A DNA stretch of 64,000 nt from the NCBI GenBank assembly GCA_029959615.1, contig JASCOD010000005.1:1-64000 (forward strand), in the 5' to 3' direction. Source of the stretch: Flavobacteriaceae bacterium PS02338 (GTDB lineage: Bacteria; Bacteroidota; Bacteroidia; Sphingobacteriales; Sphingobacteriaceae). The position numbers and the translations under genes were made by a program. Positions within the stretch are counted from its first letter, which is position 1; each line of letters begins with the position of its first letter. Of the stretch, positions 44,154 to 52,456 are shown piece by piece. Below the pieces are notes generated by a model that was not told where the DNA came from, ran no database searches, and saw only the letters and a list, made by a program, of their open reading frames with translations.

Positions 44154-45596
44154 ATGCAAATCAACCCACAGCCTCACGACGCAAAATCCCTTTTGGGAAA
44201 TATTGAGGCTTATATCTTCAAAATCTTAGCTGAAACTGCCGAAAACACAAATACCGAAACTTACGTTATTGGCGGATTTGTTCGTGACATCTATCTCAAA
44301 CGGCCATCGAAAGACATTGACGTAGTGGTACTAGGCAATGGTATTTCTTTTGCCGAAAAAGTGGGGCAAAAGCTAAAAACAAATGTAGCAGTATTCAAAA
44401 ATTTTGGTACGGCAATGCTGAAACATGCCGATTTAGAAGTTGAATTTGTAGGTGCACGCAAAGAAAGTTACAGAGCAGACTCGCGTAAACCCATTGTTGA
44501 AAATGGAACACTAGAAGACGATCAATTACGCAGAGATTTTACCATCAATGCTTTAGCAATATCTCTAAACAAAGTTAATTACGGCAAAGTAGTAGACCCT
44601 TTTAATGGCTTAGAAGATCTTTCAAACAAGCTTATTCGTACGCCTTTAGATCCAGTAGTTACTTTTTCTGATGATCCTTTGCGCATGATGCGTGCCATCC
44701 GTTTTGCCACCCAACTCAATTTTGAGATAGAGCAAGCTGCTATTGAGGCTATCAAATCTCAGAAAGAGCGTATCAAAATCGTTTCTAAAGAAAGAATTAG
44801 TGATGAACTGAATAAAATTATACTTGCCAAAAAACCTTCAATAGGCTTCAATTATTTGTTTGATACCGGCTTGCTAGAGTTGATTTTTCCTCAAATGGCC
44901 AAACTATACGGAGTTGATGTAATTAAAGGCAGAGGGCATAAGGACAATTTCTACCATACTTTACAGGTATTAGATAACATTTGCGAAACCACAGATGATT
45001 TATGGCTACGTTGGGCAGCTATCCTTCACGATATCGCCAAACCTGCAACCAAACGTTTCGAGGAAGGTCACGGCTGGACTTTCCATGGTCACGAAGACAA
45101 AGGAGCTCGTATGGTTCCTCAAATTTTTGCACAGCTCAAACTTCCCCTTAACGAAAAAATGAAGTTCGTACAGAAGCTCGTTTTATTGCATTTACGCCCT
45201 ATTGTATTGGCCCAAGATAAAATTACCGACTCCGCAGTACGTCGTTTACTTTTCGAAGCTGGAGAAGATATAGAGGCTTTAATGTTACTCTGCAATGCCG
45301 ATGTAACTACCAAAAACGAGTACAAAATCAAAAAATATCGTAATAATTTTGAACTGGTAAAACAGAAAATAAAGGATGTAGAAGAACGTGATCAATTACG
45401 TAATTGGCAACCTCCTATTTCTGGCAATGATATTATGCAAACCTTTGGATTGAACGCCGGCAAAGAAGTTGGAATTTTGAAAAATGCGATACGTGAAGCA
45501 ATTCTGGAAGGCGATATCACAAACAGTTATGATGAAGCGTTTGGGTATATGCTCCAAAAAGCCAAAGAGTTAGGACTTAAACCTATTTCCAGCTAA
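44154..45596 (+). CDS. CCA tRNA nucleotidyltransferase / poly(A) polymerase family with HD domain
   Basis: About 480 residues. The nucleotidyltransferase head has YVIGGFVRDIYLKRPSKDIDVVVLG with the catalytic D-x-D, followed by ARKESYRADSRKP and EDDQLRRDFTINALAIS. The fold then continues with the RNA-binding helices and an HD domain (WAAILHDIAKPATKRF, FHGHEDKGARM). It probably adds or repairs the CCA end of tRNAs; poly(A) polymerase activity is an alternative I cannot exclude. I start at the ATG at 44154, since the upstream TTG at 44145 is inside the -7 box. Confidence 0.9.
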   Translation: MQINPQPHDAKSLLGNIEAYIFKILAETAENTNTETYVIGGFVRDIYLKRPSKDIDVVVLGNGISFAEKVGQKLKTNVAVFKNFGTAMLKHADLEVEFVGARKESYRADSRKPIVENGTLEDDQLRRDFTINALAISLNKVNYGKVVDPFNGLEDLSNKLIRTPLDPVVTFSDDPLRMMRAIRFATQLNFEIEQAAIEAIKSQKERIKIVSKERISDELNKIILAKKPSIGFNYLFDTGLLELIFPQMAKLYGVDVIKGRGHKDNFYHTLQVLDNICETTDDLWLRWAAILHDIAKPATKRFEEGHGWTFHGHEDKGARMVPQIFAQLKLPLNEKMKFVQKLVLLHLRPIVLAQDKITDSAVRRLLFEAGEDIEALMLLCNADVTTKNEYKIKKYRNNFELVKQKIKDVEERDQLRNWQPPISGNDIMQTFGLNAGKEVGILKNAIREAILEGDITNSYDEAFGYMLQKAKELGLKPISS

Positions 45597-45659
45597 TCCA
45601 AAGTCTCTTTTTTTATTTTTATTTTATATTTTTACCAAAAAAAGCAGTATTTATAACAT

Positions 45660-46313
45660 ATGGCAATTTATAGATTTAGAATTTCTTTTGAAGATTACGA
45701 CGACATTACACGCGAAATAGACATCAAGAGCACTCAAACTTTCGAAGATTTACACAGAGCCATACACCGCAGCACTGGATATAATGCAGACAAATCTTCG
45801 TCGTTTTATGTAAGCACAGATAACTGGATTAAAGGCGATGAAATCGCTATCCATCCTACTCAACGTAAAATTGATAATGGCGTTATTTTGATGGAAAAAT
45901 CAAAATTAAGCAGCTTTATCGAAGATCCTCACCAGAAATTTTACTATATCTACAATTTCGAAAGACCTTACGATTTCCACGTAGAGTTAATCAAAATTAT
46001 TTTAGATAACGACCCAAAAATCGAATACCCTTATTTAGTTAAAAGCGTTGGAGAAGCACCAAAAATTATTGAAAAAGGCAATATTGGCAGCGTGGCAGCG
46101 AGTAGTGCAGCAGCAAACAACGATTTTGACTTTTTAAATGAGATGGATTTCGTTCCTGAAGACACCGACGAATTAGAAGCAATGGGTGGCCGAGGCATCA
46201 ATGCGCAAGAAGAATCTCAAGATGATGACGAAGACGAGCAAGAAGATGAGTTTGGCGACGGCGAAGATGATTATGGTAACGACGAGTACAGCAGCGATAA
46301 GGACGACTATTAG
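45660..46313 (+). CDS. pRiA4b ORF-3-like protein with acidic tail
   Basis: A 217-residue protein with a PRiA4_ORF3-like domain (residues 1-130, MAIYRFRISFEDYDDITREI, then FEDLHRAIHRSTGY and FYYIYNF). The last 70 residues are extremely acidic, with runs of Asp and Glu, and are probably disordered. The family was named from a plasmid ORF and is common in Bacteroidota near miaA. Its function is not established. It lies 77 bp before miaA in the same direction. Confidence 0.75.
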   Translation: MAIYRFRISFEDYDDITREIDIKSTQTFEDLHRAIHRSTGYNADKSSSFYVSTDNWIKGDEIAIHPTQRKIDNGVILMEKSKLSSFIEDPHQKFYYIYNFERPYDFHVELIKIILDNDPKIEYPYLVKSVGEAPKIIEKGNIGSVAASSAAANNDFDFLNEMDFVPEDTDELEAMGGRGINAQEESQDDDEDEQEDEFGDGEDDYGNDEYSSDKDDY

Positions 46314-46390
46314 TCCGTAAACTCGATGTCGGGAAGTCCGAAAATATTATTGTTAAATCCCGTAACTGTCAATCTTTAATCCGTACCCTA

Positions 46391-47296
46391 ATGACACAAA
46401 AAACACTTATTGTTGTAGTTGGGCCAACGGCTATTGGTAAAACTTCGTTAGCAATTGCACTGGCAAAGTATTTTCAAACGGAGATTATTTCTGCAGATTC
46501 TAGACAGTTTTTCAAGGAAATGAGTACTGGCACAGCTAAACCTTCTGATGAAGAGTTAGCTGAAGCTCCGCATCATTTCATCAATTCGCATACTGTTACA
46601 CAACTTTTTAGCACAGGCGACTTTGAAGTGCAGGCCTTGGCTTTGATAGAAAAATTATTTGCTAAACATAGTGTTTTAGTGATGGTTGGCGGTTCTGGAT
46701 TATACATTAACGCTATTTGTAACGGTTTGGATGAAATGCCCGAAATCGACTTGAAAATTCGCGAGCAGCTAAACCAGCAATTTGCTAATAAAGGAATTGT
46801 AGCAATAAAAAACCAATTGGCAGAGCTCGACCCGGAATACTTTGCAAAAGTAGACCAAGACAATCCACAACGTATGATACGAGGTTTAGAAGTTGTACTC
46901 TCAACTGGGCAGAAACTGAGTTCTTTCCTTACTGCCAATAAGAAAAAGCGCCCGTTTAATATTATTAAAATTGGTTTAAATACCGATAGAGAAATACTTT
47001 ACAACCAAATTAACAGCAGAGTTGATTTGATGATTGAAAATGGACTAGTTCAAGAAGTAAAGTCTCTAATACCTTACAAAGAACTGAATGCGCTAAAAAC
47101 CGTTGGCTATTCTGAAATTTTCGATTACTTAGATGGTAAAACTGATTTAGCTACAGCAATTGATAAAATCAAACAGAATACCCGTCGCTTTGCAAAAAGA
47201 CAGCTTACATGGTTTAGAAAGGATACTGAAACTATTTGGTTTGAACCAAATCAGGGTGGTAATGTAATTAAATATCTAGAAAGTAAACTGGACTAA
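46391..47296 (+). CDS. miaA: tRNA dimethylallyltransferase
   Basis: MiaA transfers a dimethylallyl group to A37 of tRNAs reading UNN codons. The 301 residues have Walker A GPTAIGKT at 11-18, IISADSRQFFKEMSTGTAKP (substrate-binding), LVMVGGSGLYINAICNGLDEMP, and QRMIRGLEVVLSTGQ, with the C-terminal KTVGYSEIFDYLDG and RRFAKRQLTWFRKD. Length is usual. The gene follows the pRiA4b-like gene by 77 bp. Confidence 0.95.
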   Translation: MTQKTLIVVVGPTAIGKTSLAIALAKYFQTEIISADSRQFFKEMSTGTAKPSDEELAEAPHHFINSHTVTQLFSTGDFEVQALALIEKLFAKHSVLVMVGGSGLYINAICNGLDEMPEIDLKIREQLNQQFANKGIVAIKNQLAELDPEYFAKVDQDNPQRMIRGLEVVLSTGQKLSSFLTANKKKRPFNIIKIGLNTDREILYNQINSRVDLMIENGLVQEVKSLIPYKELNALKTVGYSEIFDYLDGKTDLATAIDKIKQNTRRFAKRQLTWFRKDTETIWFEPNQGGNVIKYLESKLD

Positions 47297-47299
47297 TTT

Positions 47300-47330
47300 T
47301 TGTTTTTAGATTCAATTACACGTAACTTTA
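47300..47330 (+). promoter_or_regulatory. Promoter of the VapBC-like module
   Basis: TTG (47300-47302), a 20-base spacer and TAACTTTA (47323-47330), with the antitoxin ATG 18 bases downstream. Nearby ACACGT repeats (from 47318 and 47339) could be antitoxin half-sites, which is speculative. Confidence 0.5.
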
Positions 47331-47348
47331 TAAAAAACACACGTGCTA

Positions 47349-47588
47349 ATGACAACGAAACTCACGCTTACAGTTGAAAAATCGGTAATAGAAAGAGCTA
47401 AGTCTTATGCAAAAGGAACGGGCAGAAGCTTATCTGAATTAATTGAAAACTATCTTGATACCGTAACTCGTGATGAAAATAAGGAATTATCGTCTAAGCT
47501 CAGAAAAATTGTAGGTGCGGTAAAATTACCTAAAGATTTTGATGAGGAAAAAGAACAACGTTCATATCTTGAGAATAAGCATCTATGA
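47349..47588 (+). CDS. DUF6364 family antitoxin
   Basis: An antitoxin of about 79 residues with a ribbon-helix-helix start (TTKLTLTVEKSVIERAKSYA) followed by GRSLSELIENYLDTV, as in DUF6364 proteins paired with PIN toxins. It should bind its own promoter and the toxin. I use the ATG at 47349 rather than a GTG two codons upstream. The stop overlaps the toxin start (ATGA), so the pair is translationally coupled. Confidence 0.85.
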   Translation: MTTKLTLTVEKSVIERAKSYAKGTGRSLSELIENYLDTVTRDENKELSSKLRKIVGAVKLPKDFDEEKEQRSYLENKHL

Positions 47589-47998
47589 AGAGAATATTTG
47601 TTGACACGAATATTATTGTAGATTTAATAGCCGATAGAAAACCATTCAGTAAATATGCAATTGAATTGTTTTCTAAAGCTGAAGAGGGCAAAGTCCAATT
47701 ATTTGCTTCTTCACATTCTATAGCTACAACGCACTACCTACTTAAGAAATATGTTGATGAAAATCATTTAAGAGCTATACTAAACGACTTACTAGACTAC
47801 CTAATAATTGTTCCTATAGATGTCAATACTTTAAAGAGGGGATTTAAATCGAAACACAAGGATTTCGAGGATGCACTACAAATTATTTCCGCTACCACTG
47901 TAGAAAATATAGACTGCATTGTAACTCGAAATATTAAAGATTTTAGAGACAGTGAAATATTAGTACTGCCACCAGACGAGCTGTCTATGAAATTGTAA
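47585..47998 (+). CDS. PIN-domain (VapC-like) ribonuclease toxin
   Basis: A 137-residue PIN-domain toxin. Asp7 in IFVDTNIIVDLIADRKPFS, the central glutamate and aspartates in KDFEDALQIISA, and IVTRNIKDFRDSEI near the end make the metal-binding acidic site of PIN ribonucleases. It starts in the antitoxin stop codon. The RNA target is unknown; VapC toxins usually cleave tRNA or rRNA. Confidence 0.85.
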   Translation: MKRIFVDTNIIVDLIADRKPFSKYAIELFSKAEEGKVQLFASSHSIATTHYLLKKYVDENHLRAILNDLLDYLIIVPIDVNTLKRGFKSKHKDFEDALQIISATTVENIDCIVTRNIKDFRDSEILVLPPDELSMKL

Positions 47999-48103
47999 TC
48001 ACTTGAACTTACTAAGTTTATTTATCTTTCAATAATTTCTTAACATACATCAAAAACCTTAACTAGGCAATACTTTATCTTTGTATCAAATGAAAGGAAC
48101 ATT

Positions 48104-49135
48104 ATGGAATTAGGTATCGGAATGTTTGGCGATTTACAGATTAATGCCAAAGGCGAAGTACAATCGGCACAACAACGTTTACAAGAAATTATAGAAGAAA
48201 TTAAGCTGATGGACCAAGTTGGCTTAGATTTTTATGGCATTGGTGAACACCATAGACCAGACTACGCTGTTTCTACCCCTGAAATCATTTTAGCGGCTGC
48301 TGCTACGGTAACCAAAAACATCAAATTAGGAAGTGCAGTTTCAGTGTTAAGTTCTTCGGACCCAGTAAGATTATACCAAAGCTTTGCTACAGTAGATTTA
48401 ATTTCTAATGGCAGAGCAGAATTAATGGCTGGTCGTGGTAGCTTTATTGAATCGTTTCCATTATTTGGGCACAATTTAGCAGATTATGATGCTTTATTTG
48501 AAGAAAAACTAAATCTGTTGGTAAAAATAAATGAACAGGAAACTATTTCTTGGAAAGGCAAATTTCGTCCGGAGTTAAAAGAGCAACAAGTATTGCCAAG
48601 AGCAGTAGATAATCACTTAAATATTTGGGTAGCAGTTGGCGGTACTCCTGCATCAGTTGTAAGAGCGGGCAAATTAGGTTTACCTGTAATGTTTGCTATT
48701 ATTGGAGGCAATCCAGAGCAATTTCAACCACTTTTTGATTACTACAGACAAGCCTACGAAGATGCTGGTCATGATATGAGCAATTTTAAAGTTGGTGTGC
48801 ATATGCACTCTTTCTTTGGAGAAGATAGTCAAGCAACGGCAGATTACTACTACCCTGTTTACTCTGCACAAATGGATAGAATTGGCAAATCGAGAGGTTG
48901 GCCACCATTTCAACGCGGGCAATATGATTACGGACGCTCTAAACATGGCCATTTAATTATTGGCGATGCCAATGAATCTGCGGAAAAGATCATCATGATG
49001 CACGAATTGTTCGGCTTAACCCGTTTTTCGGCACATATGGATGTTGGTGCACCATCGCACGATCATATGATGAAGTCCATTGAGATCTATGGAGAAAAGA
49101 TTGCACCACAAGTAAGAAAAGCTTTAGGAAAATAA
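48104..49135 (+). CDS. LLM class flavin-dependent oxidoreductase
   Basis: A 343-residue luciferase-like monooxygenase-family protein. The N-terminus MELGIGMFGDLQ and GLDFYGIGEHHRPDYAVSTPEI are typical of the Atu2307/SP_0267-like group, and GSAVSVLSSSDPVRLYQ, AELMAGRGSFIESFPLFG and WVAVGGTPASVVRAGKLGLP follow the TIM-barrel order. It probably uses FMNH2 or FMN with oxygen; the substrate is not predictable. A -7 box TATCTTTG lies at 48076-48083, 20 bases before the ATG, where an AAAGGA run can serve as ribosome binding site. Confidence 0.85.
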   Translation: MELGIGMFGDLQINAKGEVQSAQQRLQEIIEEIKLMDQVGLDFYGIGEHHRPDYAVSTPEIILAAAATVTKNIKLGSAVSVLSSSDPVRLYQSFATVDLISNGRAELMAGRGSFIESFPLFGHNLADYDALFEEKLNLLVKINEQETISWKGKFRPELKEQQVLPRAVDNHLNIWVAVGGTPASVVRAGKLGLPVMFAIIGGNPEQFQPLFDYYRQAYEDAGHDMSNFKVGVHMHSFFGEDSQATADYYYPVYSAQMDRIGKSRGWPPFQRGQYDYGRSKHGHLIIGDANESAEKIIMMHELFGLTRFSAHMDVGAPSHDHMMKSIEIYGEKIAPQVRKALGK

Positions 49136-49154
49136 CCACTATACGCTCTGTTAT

Positions 49155-49238
49155 CGTCATCCTCAACTTGATTGAGAATCTTAATGCAAAAAAATTAATC
49201 ACACAGCATTAAAATTTCCACTTTAGTAGAGGATGACG
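49155..49238. repeat. Intergenic hairpin with CGTCATCCTC ends
   Basis: CGTCATCCTCAACTTGATTG (from 49155) is partly complementary to the segment ending GAGGATGACG at 49238; arms are about 33 bases with mismatches. It occupies the space up to 20 bp before the -7 box of the gene at 49271. Confidence 0.65.
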
Positions 49239-49270
49239 AACAGGCGCATAGATTTTACTACCTTTACTCT

Positions 49271-49648
49271 ATGACTAATAACTGCGCAATTATAACGGGA
49301 ACCTCCTTTGGTTTACTAGCGATTATTTTAGGGGCTTTTGGTGCACATGCTTTAAAAAAAGTTTTATCAGCAGAGAAATTGGCTTCATTTGAAGTTGGTG
49401 TAAGATATCAAACTTACAGTGCCTTATTTCTTATTCTAATTGGCTACAATGCTGACTTTGAAGTAGGATTAGTGCAATGGGCGTATTACTTAGCTACCTT
49501 CGGAACTTTACTTTTTTCATTCAGTATTTACTTATTATCCTTATCGGAATACCTGAAAAAGAACTTCAAATTTCTTGGACCTATTACGCCACTAGGCGGA
49601 TTGTTGATGATTTTAGGTTGGGGTTGTTTACTCCTTTCAGCGGTTTAA
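49271..49648 (+). CDS. DUF423 family membrane protein
   Basis: A 125-residue inner-membrane protein with four helices. The pattern SFGLLAIILGAFGAHALKKVL and EVGVRYQTYSALFLILIG matches the DUF423/YgdD family, which is widespread and of unknown function. TACCTTTA (49259-49266) ends four bases before the ATG, a one-base variant of the -7 box. The usual -33 position is occupied by the edge of a hairpin repeat. Confidence 0.85.
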   Translation: MTNNCAIITGTSFGLLAIILGAFGAHALKKVLSAEKLASFEVGVRYQTYSALFLILIGYNADFEVGLVQWAYYLATFGTLLFSFSIYLLSLSEYLKKNFKFLGPITPLGGLLMILGWGCLLLSAV

Positions 49649-49987
49649 CCCCTATCTGCTCCTATCGGTATCTCCCCCTTAAAAGGACGAGAAACGTGAA
49701 TTTGAGCGTTAAAACACAGATTATTGTCATCAAACCCGATTGAAGCGTAAATACTTTTTGCTTTACTGCCATCCTGAGCTTGTCGAAGGATATTGTACTA
49801 GTAGATGCTTCGATAAACTCAGCACAACAACAACAACGAAGTGTAATGCTTAAACAAAAAGATTATAGCAAAAAGCCACAAATGGGTTCCTTTGAAACGC
49901 GTCTGCCGAAAATGGTAACGGAGAAATTGCTTTTCAAATTCTGAAAAAAATAAAAAATTCTTCTTATTGCCCAGAATCTTGTTAAAC
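49649..49987. other. Intergenic region with composite repeat
   Basis: This 339-bp gap between convergent genes has no ORF or RNA I recognise. Most of it is copy B of the composite repeat (49731-49877). The remainder is AT-rich sequence. Confidence 0.6.
49731..49877. repeat. Composite intergenic repeat, copy B
   Basis: The parts of copy A (20468-20609) appear here in reverse orientation: CAAACCCGATTGAAG (49731-49745), AATACTTTTTGC (49750-49761), the hairpin arms (49768-49791 and 49805-49828), and AAAAAGATTATA (49856-49867). Outer blocks are identical over 12-15 bases, whereas linkers vary. Confidence 0.75.
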
Positions 49988-50563
49988 CTACAGTGCTGCT
50001 TTTACCAAATACGGCAATATCTCCTTTTGAAAAGTCACGAAGTTTTTGCGCACGTCAGAGTCACTTACCGAAGTAAATGCAAATGAGAATACAATGCTTT
50101 TACTGGCTTTCAACAAAAATGCTAATCCTCCTCTCCTAGCCGGATTATTTTTAAAATGATCCAACTCTAAGTAAGCGGATAACAGCAAAGCTTCCAACTG
50201 ATCCGAAAGGTGTTTCAAAAATTCCTGAGAATTGGCATTTTCTCGCACAAAATCCCATCCTATAAATTCATTACAAACTGTAAACGATAAACGACAAGTT
50301 TTCATCACCAATGCCTTCAAATGTTCTTCCTCGTTAGCAAATTGAACTTTGTTAGCCAAAATACCATGAAGATTTACATCCAAATAATCCATTAAAATAA
50401 AATCAAGGATCTGCTCTTTGCTTTCGAAATATTTATAGATGGTAGCTTTTGCTATACGAGCTTTTTTTGCAATCTCGTTTACACTAGTTTTATGATAACC
50501 ATATTTTCTAAACAGCTCTTTTGCAGCTCTGAGAATACTTTCTTTTATTTTCTCTGGTTCCAT
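49988..50563 (-). CDS. TetR/AcrR family transcriptional regulator
   Basis: A 191-residue regulator. The N-terminal helix-turn-helix is canonical: EKIKESILRAAKELFRKYGY, HKTSVNEIAKKARIAKATIY, KYFESKEQIL. The C-terminal ligand domain is of the all-helical type but otherwise not assignable. Its ATG overlaps the stop of the lipoprotein gene (TAATG), so it is in one message with that lipoprotein and pheS. No efflux pump or other obvious target is adjacent, so the target genes are not known. Confidence 0.85.
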   Translation of the reverse strand: MEPEKIKESILRAAKELFRKYGYHKTSVNEIAKKARIAKATIYKYFESKEQILDFILMDYLDVNLHGILANKVQFANEEEHLKALVMKTCRLSFTVCNEFIGWDFVRENANSQEFLKHLSDQLEALLLSAYLELDHFKNNPARRGGLAFLLKASKSIVFSFAFTSVSDSDVRKNFVTFQKEILPYLVKAAL

Positions 50564-50976
50564 TAATTTCTTACGTATAAAGTATTGCCTGCAATAGTTA
50601 CGGCATATCTTTTTAATGATGTTTTGGCCGGAGCTTTTGCTGGGCTTCCATCATAGAGCGAGTATTTTGCGCCAGAAATAGGATCAGTTGCAGTTAGTGC
50701 GGGATCATCCAATACTATTGCATTTTTCTGTTCTGGATTTACTGTACTGCATCTATCATAAGCTACATATTGATTATCTGCCCTACGATAAATAATAATA
50801 CCTGCTACTCCATGACCGTTAAAGCTCACCGCACCACCTGGCGTACTTAACCTGCTAATGGCAGGATCGGTAAGTGATGCGCTAAAATTCACTGGATAAT
50901 CGGGCACAAAATTTTCTTCCTTTCCACAAGACGTAAAAAATAAGATTATCATTATTATGCCTAATAACTTTTTCAT
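50563..50976 (-). CDS. Rieske-fold lipoprotein lacking cluster ligands
   Basis: A 137-residue lipoprotein (lipobox FTSC). The layout follows the Rieske fold: GIIIYRRADNQYVAYDRCST, then DPISGAKYSLYDGSPAKAPAKTSLKRYAVTIAGNTLYV. A Rieske domain normally binds its 2Fe-2S cluster by C-x-H and C-x2-H. Here only one Cys (in DRCST) remains at the first site, the second position reads SGAKYSLYDG, and no His is present. It is therefore unlikely to bind a cluster. It overlaps the downstream tetR by one base and follows pheS by one base. Confidence 0.65.
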   Translation of the reverse strand: MKKLLGIIMIILFFTSCGKEENFVPDYPVNFSASLTDPAISRLSTPGGAVSFNGHGVAGIIIYRRADNQYVAYDRCSTVNPEQKNAIVLDDPALTATDPISGAKYSLYDGSPAKAPAKTSLKRYAVTIAGNTLYVRN

Positions 50977-50977
50977 T

Positions 50978-52018
50978 TTATATCGTAGCCGATTGATATT
51001 GCTTTAAGAAACGTACGTCGTTTTCAGAGAACAAACGTAAATCTTTAATTTCGAATTTAAGGTTTGCAATACGCTCAATACCCATTCCGAAGGCAAAACC
51101 ACTATATTTTTTACTATCGATACCACAGTTTTCTAAAACGTTCGGATCTACCATCCCGCAGCCCAAAATCTCTACCCAACCACTGCCTTTACACATTTGG
51201 CATCCGGCACCTTTACAGATGCTACAAGATATATCCATCTCTGCAGATGGCTCAGTAAATGGGAAATATGAAGGACGGAAACGTACTTTGGTGCCTTCGC
51301 CGTATAACTCTTGCACAAAGTAAAACAAGGTTTGCTTTAAATCTGCAAATGAAACTTTCTCATCAACATATAAACCTTCTACTTGATGGAAAAAGCAATG
51401 TGCTCTCGCTGAGATAGCTTCGTTACGGTAAACACGCCCTGGCATTAATGCCCTAAAAGGCGGCTGACCGGCCTCCATCATACGTACCTGTACCGAAGAA
51501 GTATGTGTACGCAAAGCGATATCACCTTTCTCCCCTCCTTTTTTAATGAAGAAAGTATCTTGCATATCTCTTGCTGGGTGCTCTTCTGGAAAGTTTAAAG
51601 CCGAAAAATTATGCCAATCGTCTTCAATCTCTGGGCCTTCAGCAACACTGAAACCTAGCTTATTGAAAATCTCGATGATTTCTCTACGTACAATAGCCAA
51701 AGGATGACGCGTACCCAATTCAAAACCTTCACCTGGAAGTGTTAAATCAAATTGGTTACTATCGGCAGTATCTTGTGAAGCTGAAATGGTATCGTTTAGT
51801 GTTTGATATTTTGCCTCAGCCAGTTGTTTAAATTGGTTAAGCACTTTACCCAGAGTTCTTTTTTCTTCTGGAGAAACTGCTTTAAATTCGTCAAAAATAT
51901 CTTTAATAATACCTTTAGTACCTAAAAAACGAATTCTAAATTGTTCCAGCTCTGCTGCATTGCTCGTCGAAAACGCATTGATTTCTTCTGTATACTGCGT
52001 TATTTGGTCTTGTAACAT
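50978..52018 (-). CDS. pheS: Phenylalanine--tRNA ligase alpha subunit
   Basis: PheS, the catalytic alpha subunit, charges tRNA-Phe together with PheT. The N-terminal coiled coil (about 1-85) is followed by class II motifs: motif 2 region MPGRVYRNEAISARAHCFFHQVEG and motif 3 GFAFGMGIERIANLKF. A Cys-rich insert, CSICKGAGCQMCKGSGWVEILGCGMV, is typical of some bacterial PheS. pheT is not adjacent. A TTG at 52036 upstream is rejected, because TATATTTG (52023-52030) ends four bases before the ATG at 52018. The gene shares its transcript with the Rieske-like lipoprotein and tetR. Confidence 0.95.
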   Translation of the reverse strand: MLQDQITQYTEEINAFSTSNAAELEQFRIRFLGTKGIIKDIFDEFKAVSPEEKRTLGKVLNQFKQLAEAKYQTLNDTISASQDTADSNQFDLTLPGEGFELGTRHPLAIVRREIIEIFNKLGFSVAEGPEIEDDWHNFSALNFPEEHPARDMQDTFFIKKGGEKGDIALRTHTSSVQVRMMEAGQPPFRALMPGRVYRNEAISARAHCFFHQVEGLYVDEKVSFADLKQTLFYFVQELYGEGTKVRFRPSYFPFTEPSAEMDISCSICKGAGCQMCKGSGWVEILGCGMVDPNVLENCGIDSKKYSGFAFGMGIERIANLKFEIKDLRLFSENDVRFLKQYQSATI

Positions 52019-52022
52019 ATGC

Positions 52023-52030
52023 CAAATATA
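52023..52030 (-). promoter_or_regulatory. -7 box of pheS
   Basis: Read leftward, TATATTTG is followed by GCAT and the ATG. A TTG exists upstream but at 24 bases, too far for the usual spacer. Confidence 0.5.
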
Positions 52031-52215
52031 CAGCAATTTATCCTATTATTTTGTCAAGCCGAGTTCAAAAACTTGCATAGTAATAGAATAAATACGCAAA
52101 ATGAACCGAAAGTGTATTTACGATTTTAGATTGAGCGCTTACCATTGATATAAATAAAGTCTAAGACTAACAAATTTGAGTTTCAAGAGAGAAAAAGGTC
52201 AAGCAAAAAAGTTTG

Positions 52216-52223
52216 TATATTTG
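52216..52223 (+). promoter_or_regulatory. -7 box of the YafQ module
   Basis: TATATTTG lies 23 bases before the antitoxin ATG at 52247. No clear -33 element is present. Confidence 0.4.
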
Positions 52224-52246
52224 TTTTAAGTAAAATATTTAAAGCT

Positions 52247-52456
52247 ATGACAACATTAACCATACACATACCTGATAACAAAGCTGATTTTATTAAACAG
52301 CTTTTAAAGGAACTTGATGTTAAAGTAGAAACTAAAAAAGTAAACAAGAAAGCAAACCTCACGCCTAATGCCGAAACAATTAAGGCTATAAAAGATGCCA
52401 AGGAGGGGAAAACCACACTTATAACAAATGTGAAGGCTTTTTTTGAAAATGTATAA
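52247..52456 (+). CDS. Small antitoxin (RelB/DUF2683-like)
   Basis: A 69-residue protein with a beta strand start (TTLTIHIPDNKADFIKQLLKEL), a Lys-rich middle and an amphipathic C-terminal helix (ETIKAIKDAKEGK), as in antitoxins that pair with YafQ/RelE toxins. It overlaps the toxin start by one base (TAATG). The exact family is less certain than the pairing. Confidence 0.75.
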   Translation: MTTLTIHIPDNKADFIKQLLKELDVKVETKKVNKKANLTPNAETIKAIKDAKEGKTTLITNVKAFFENV

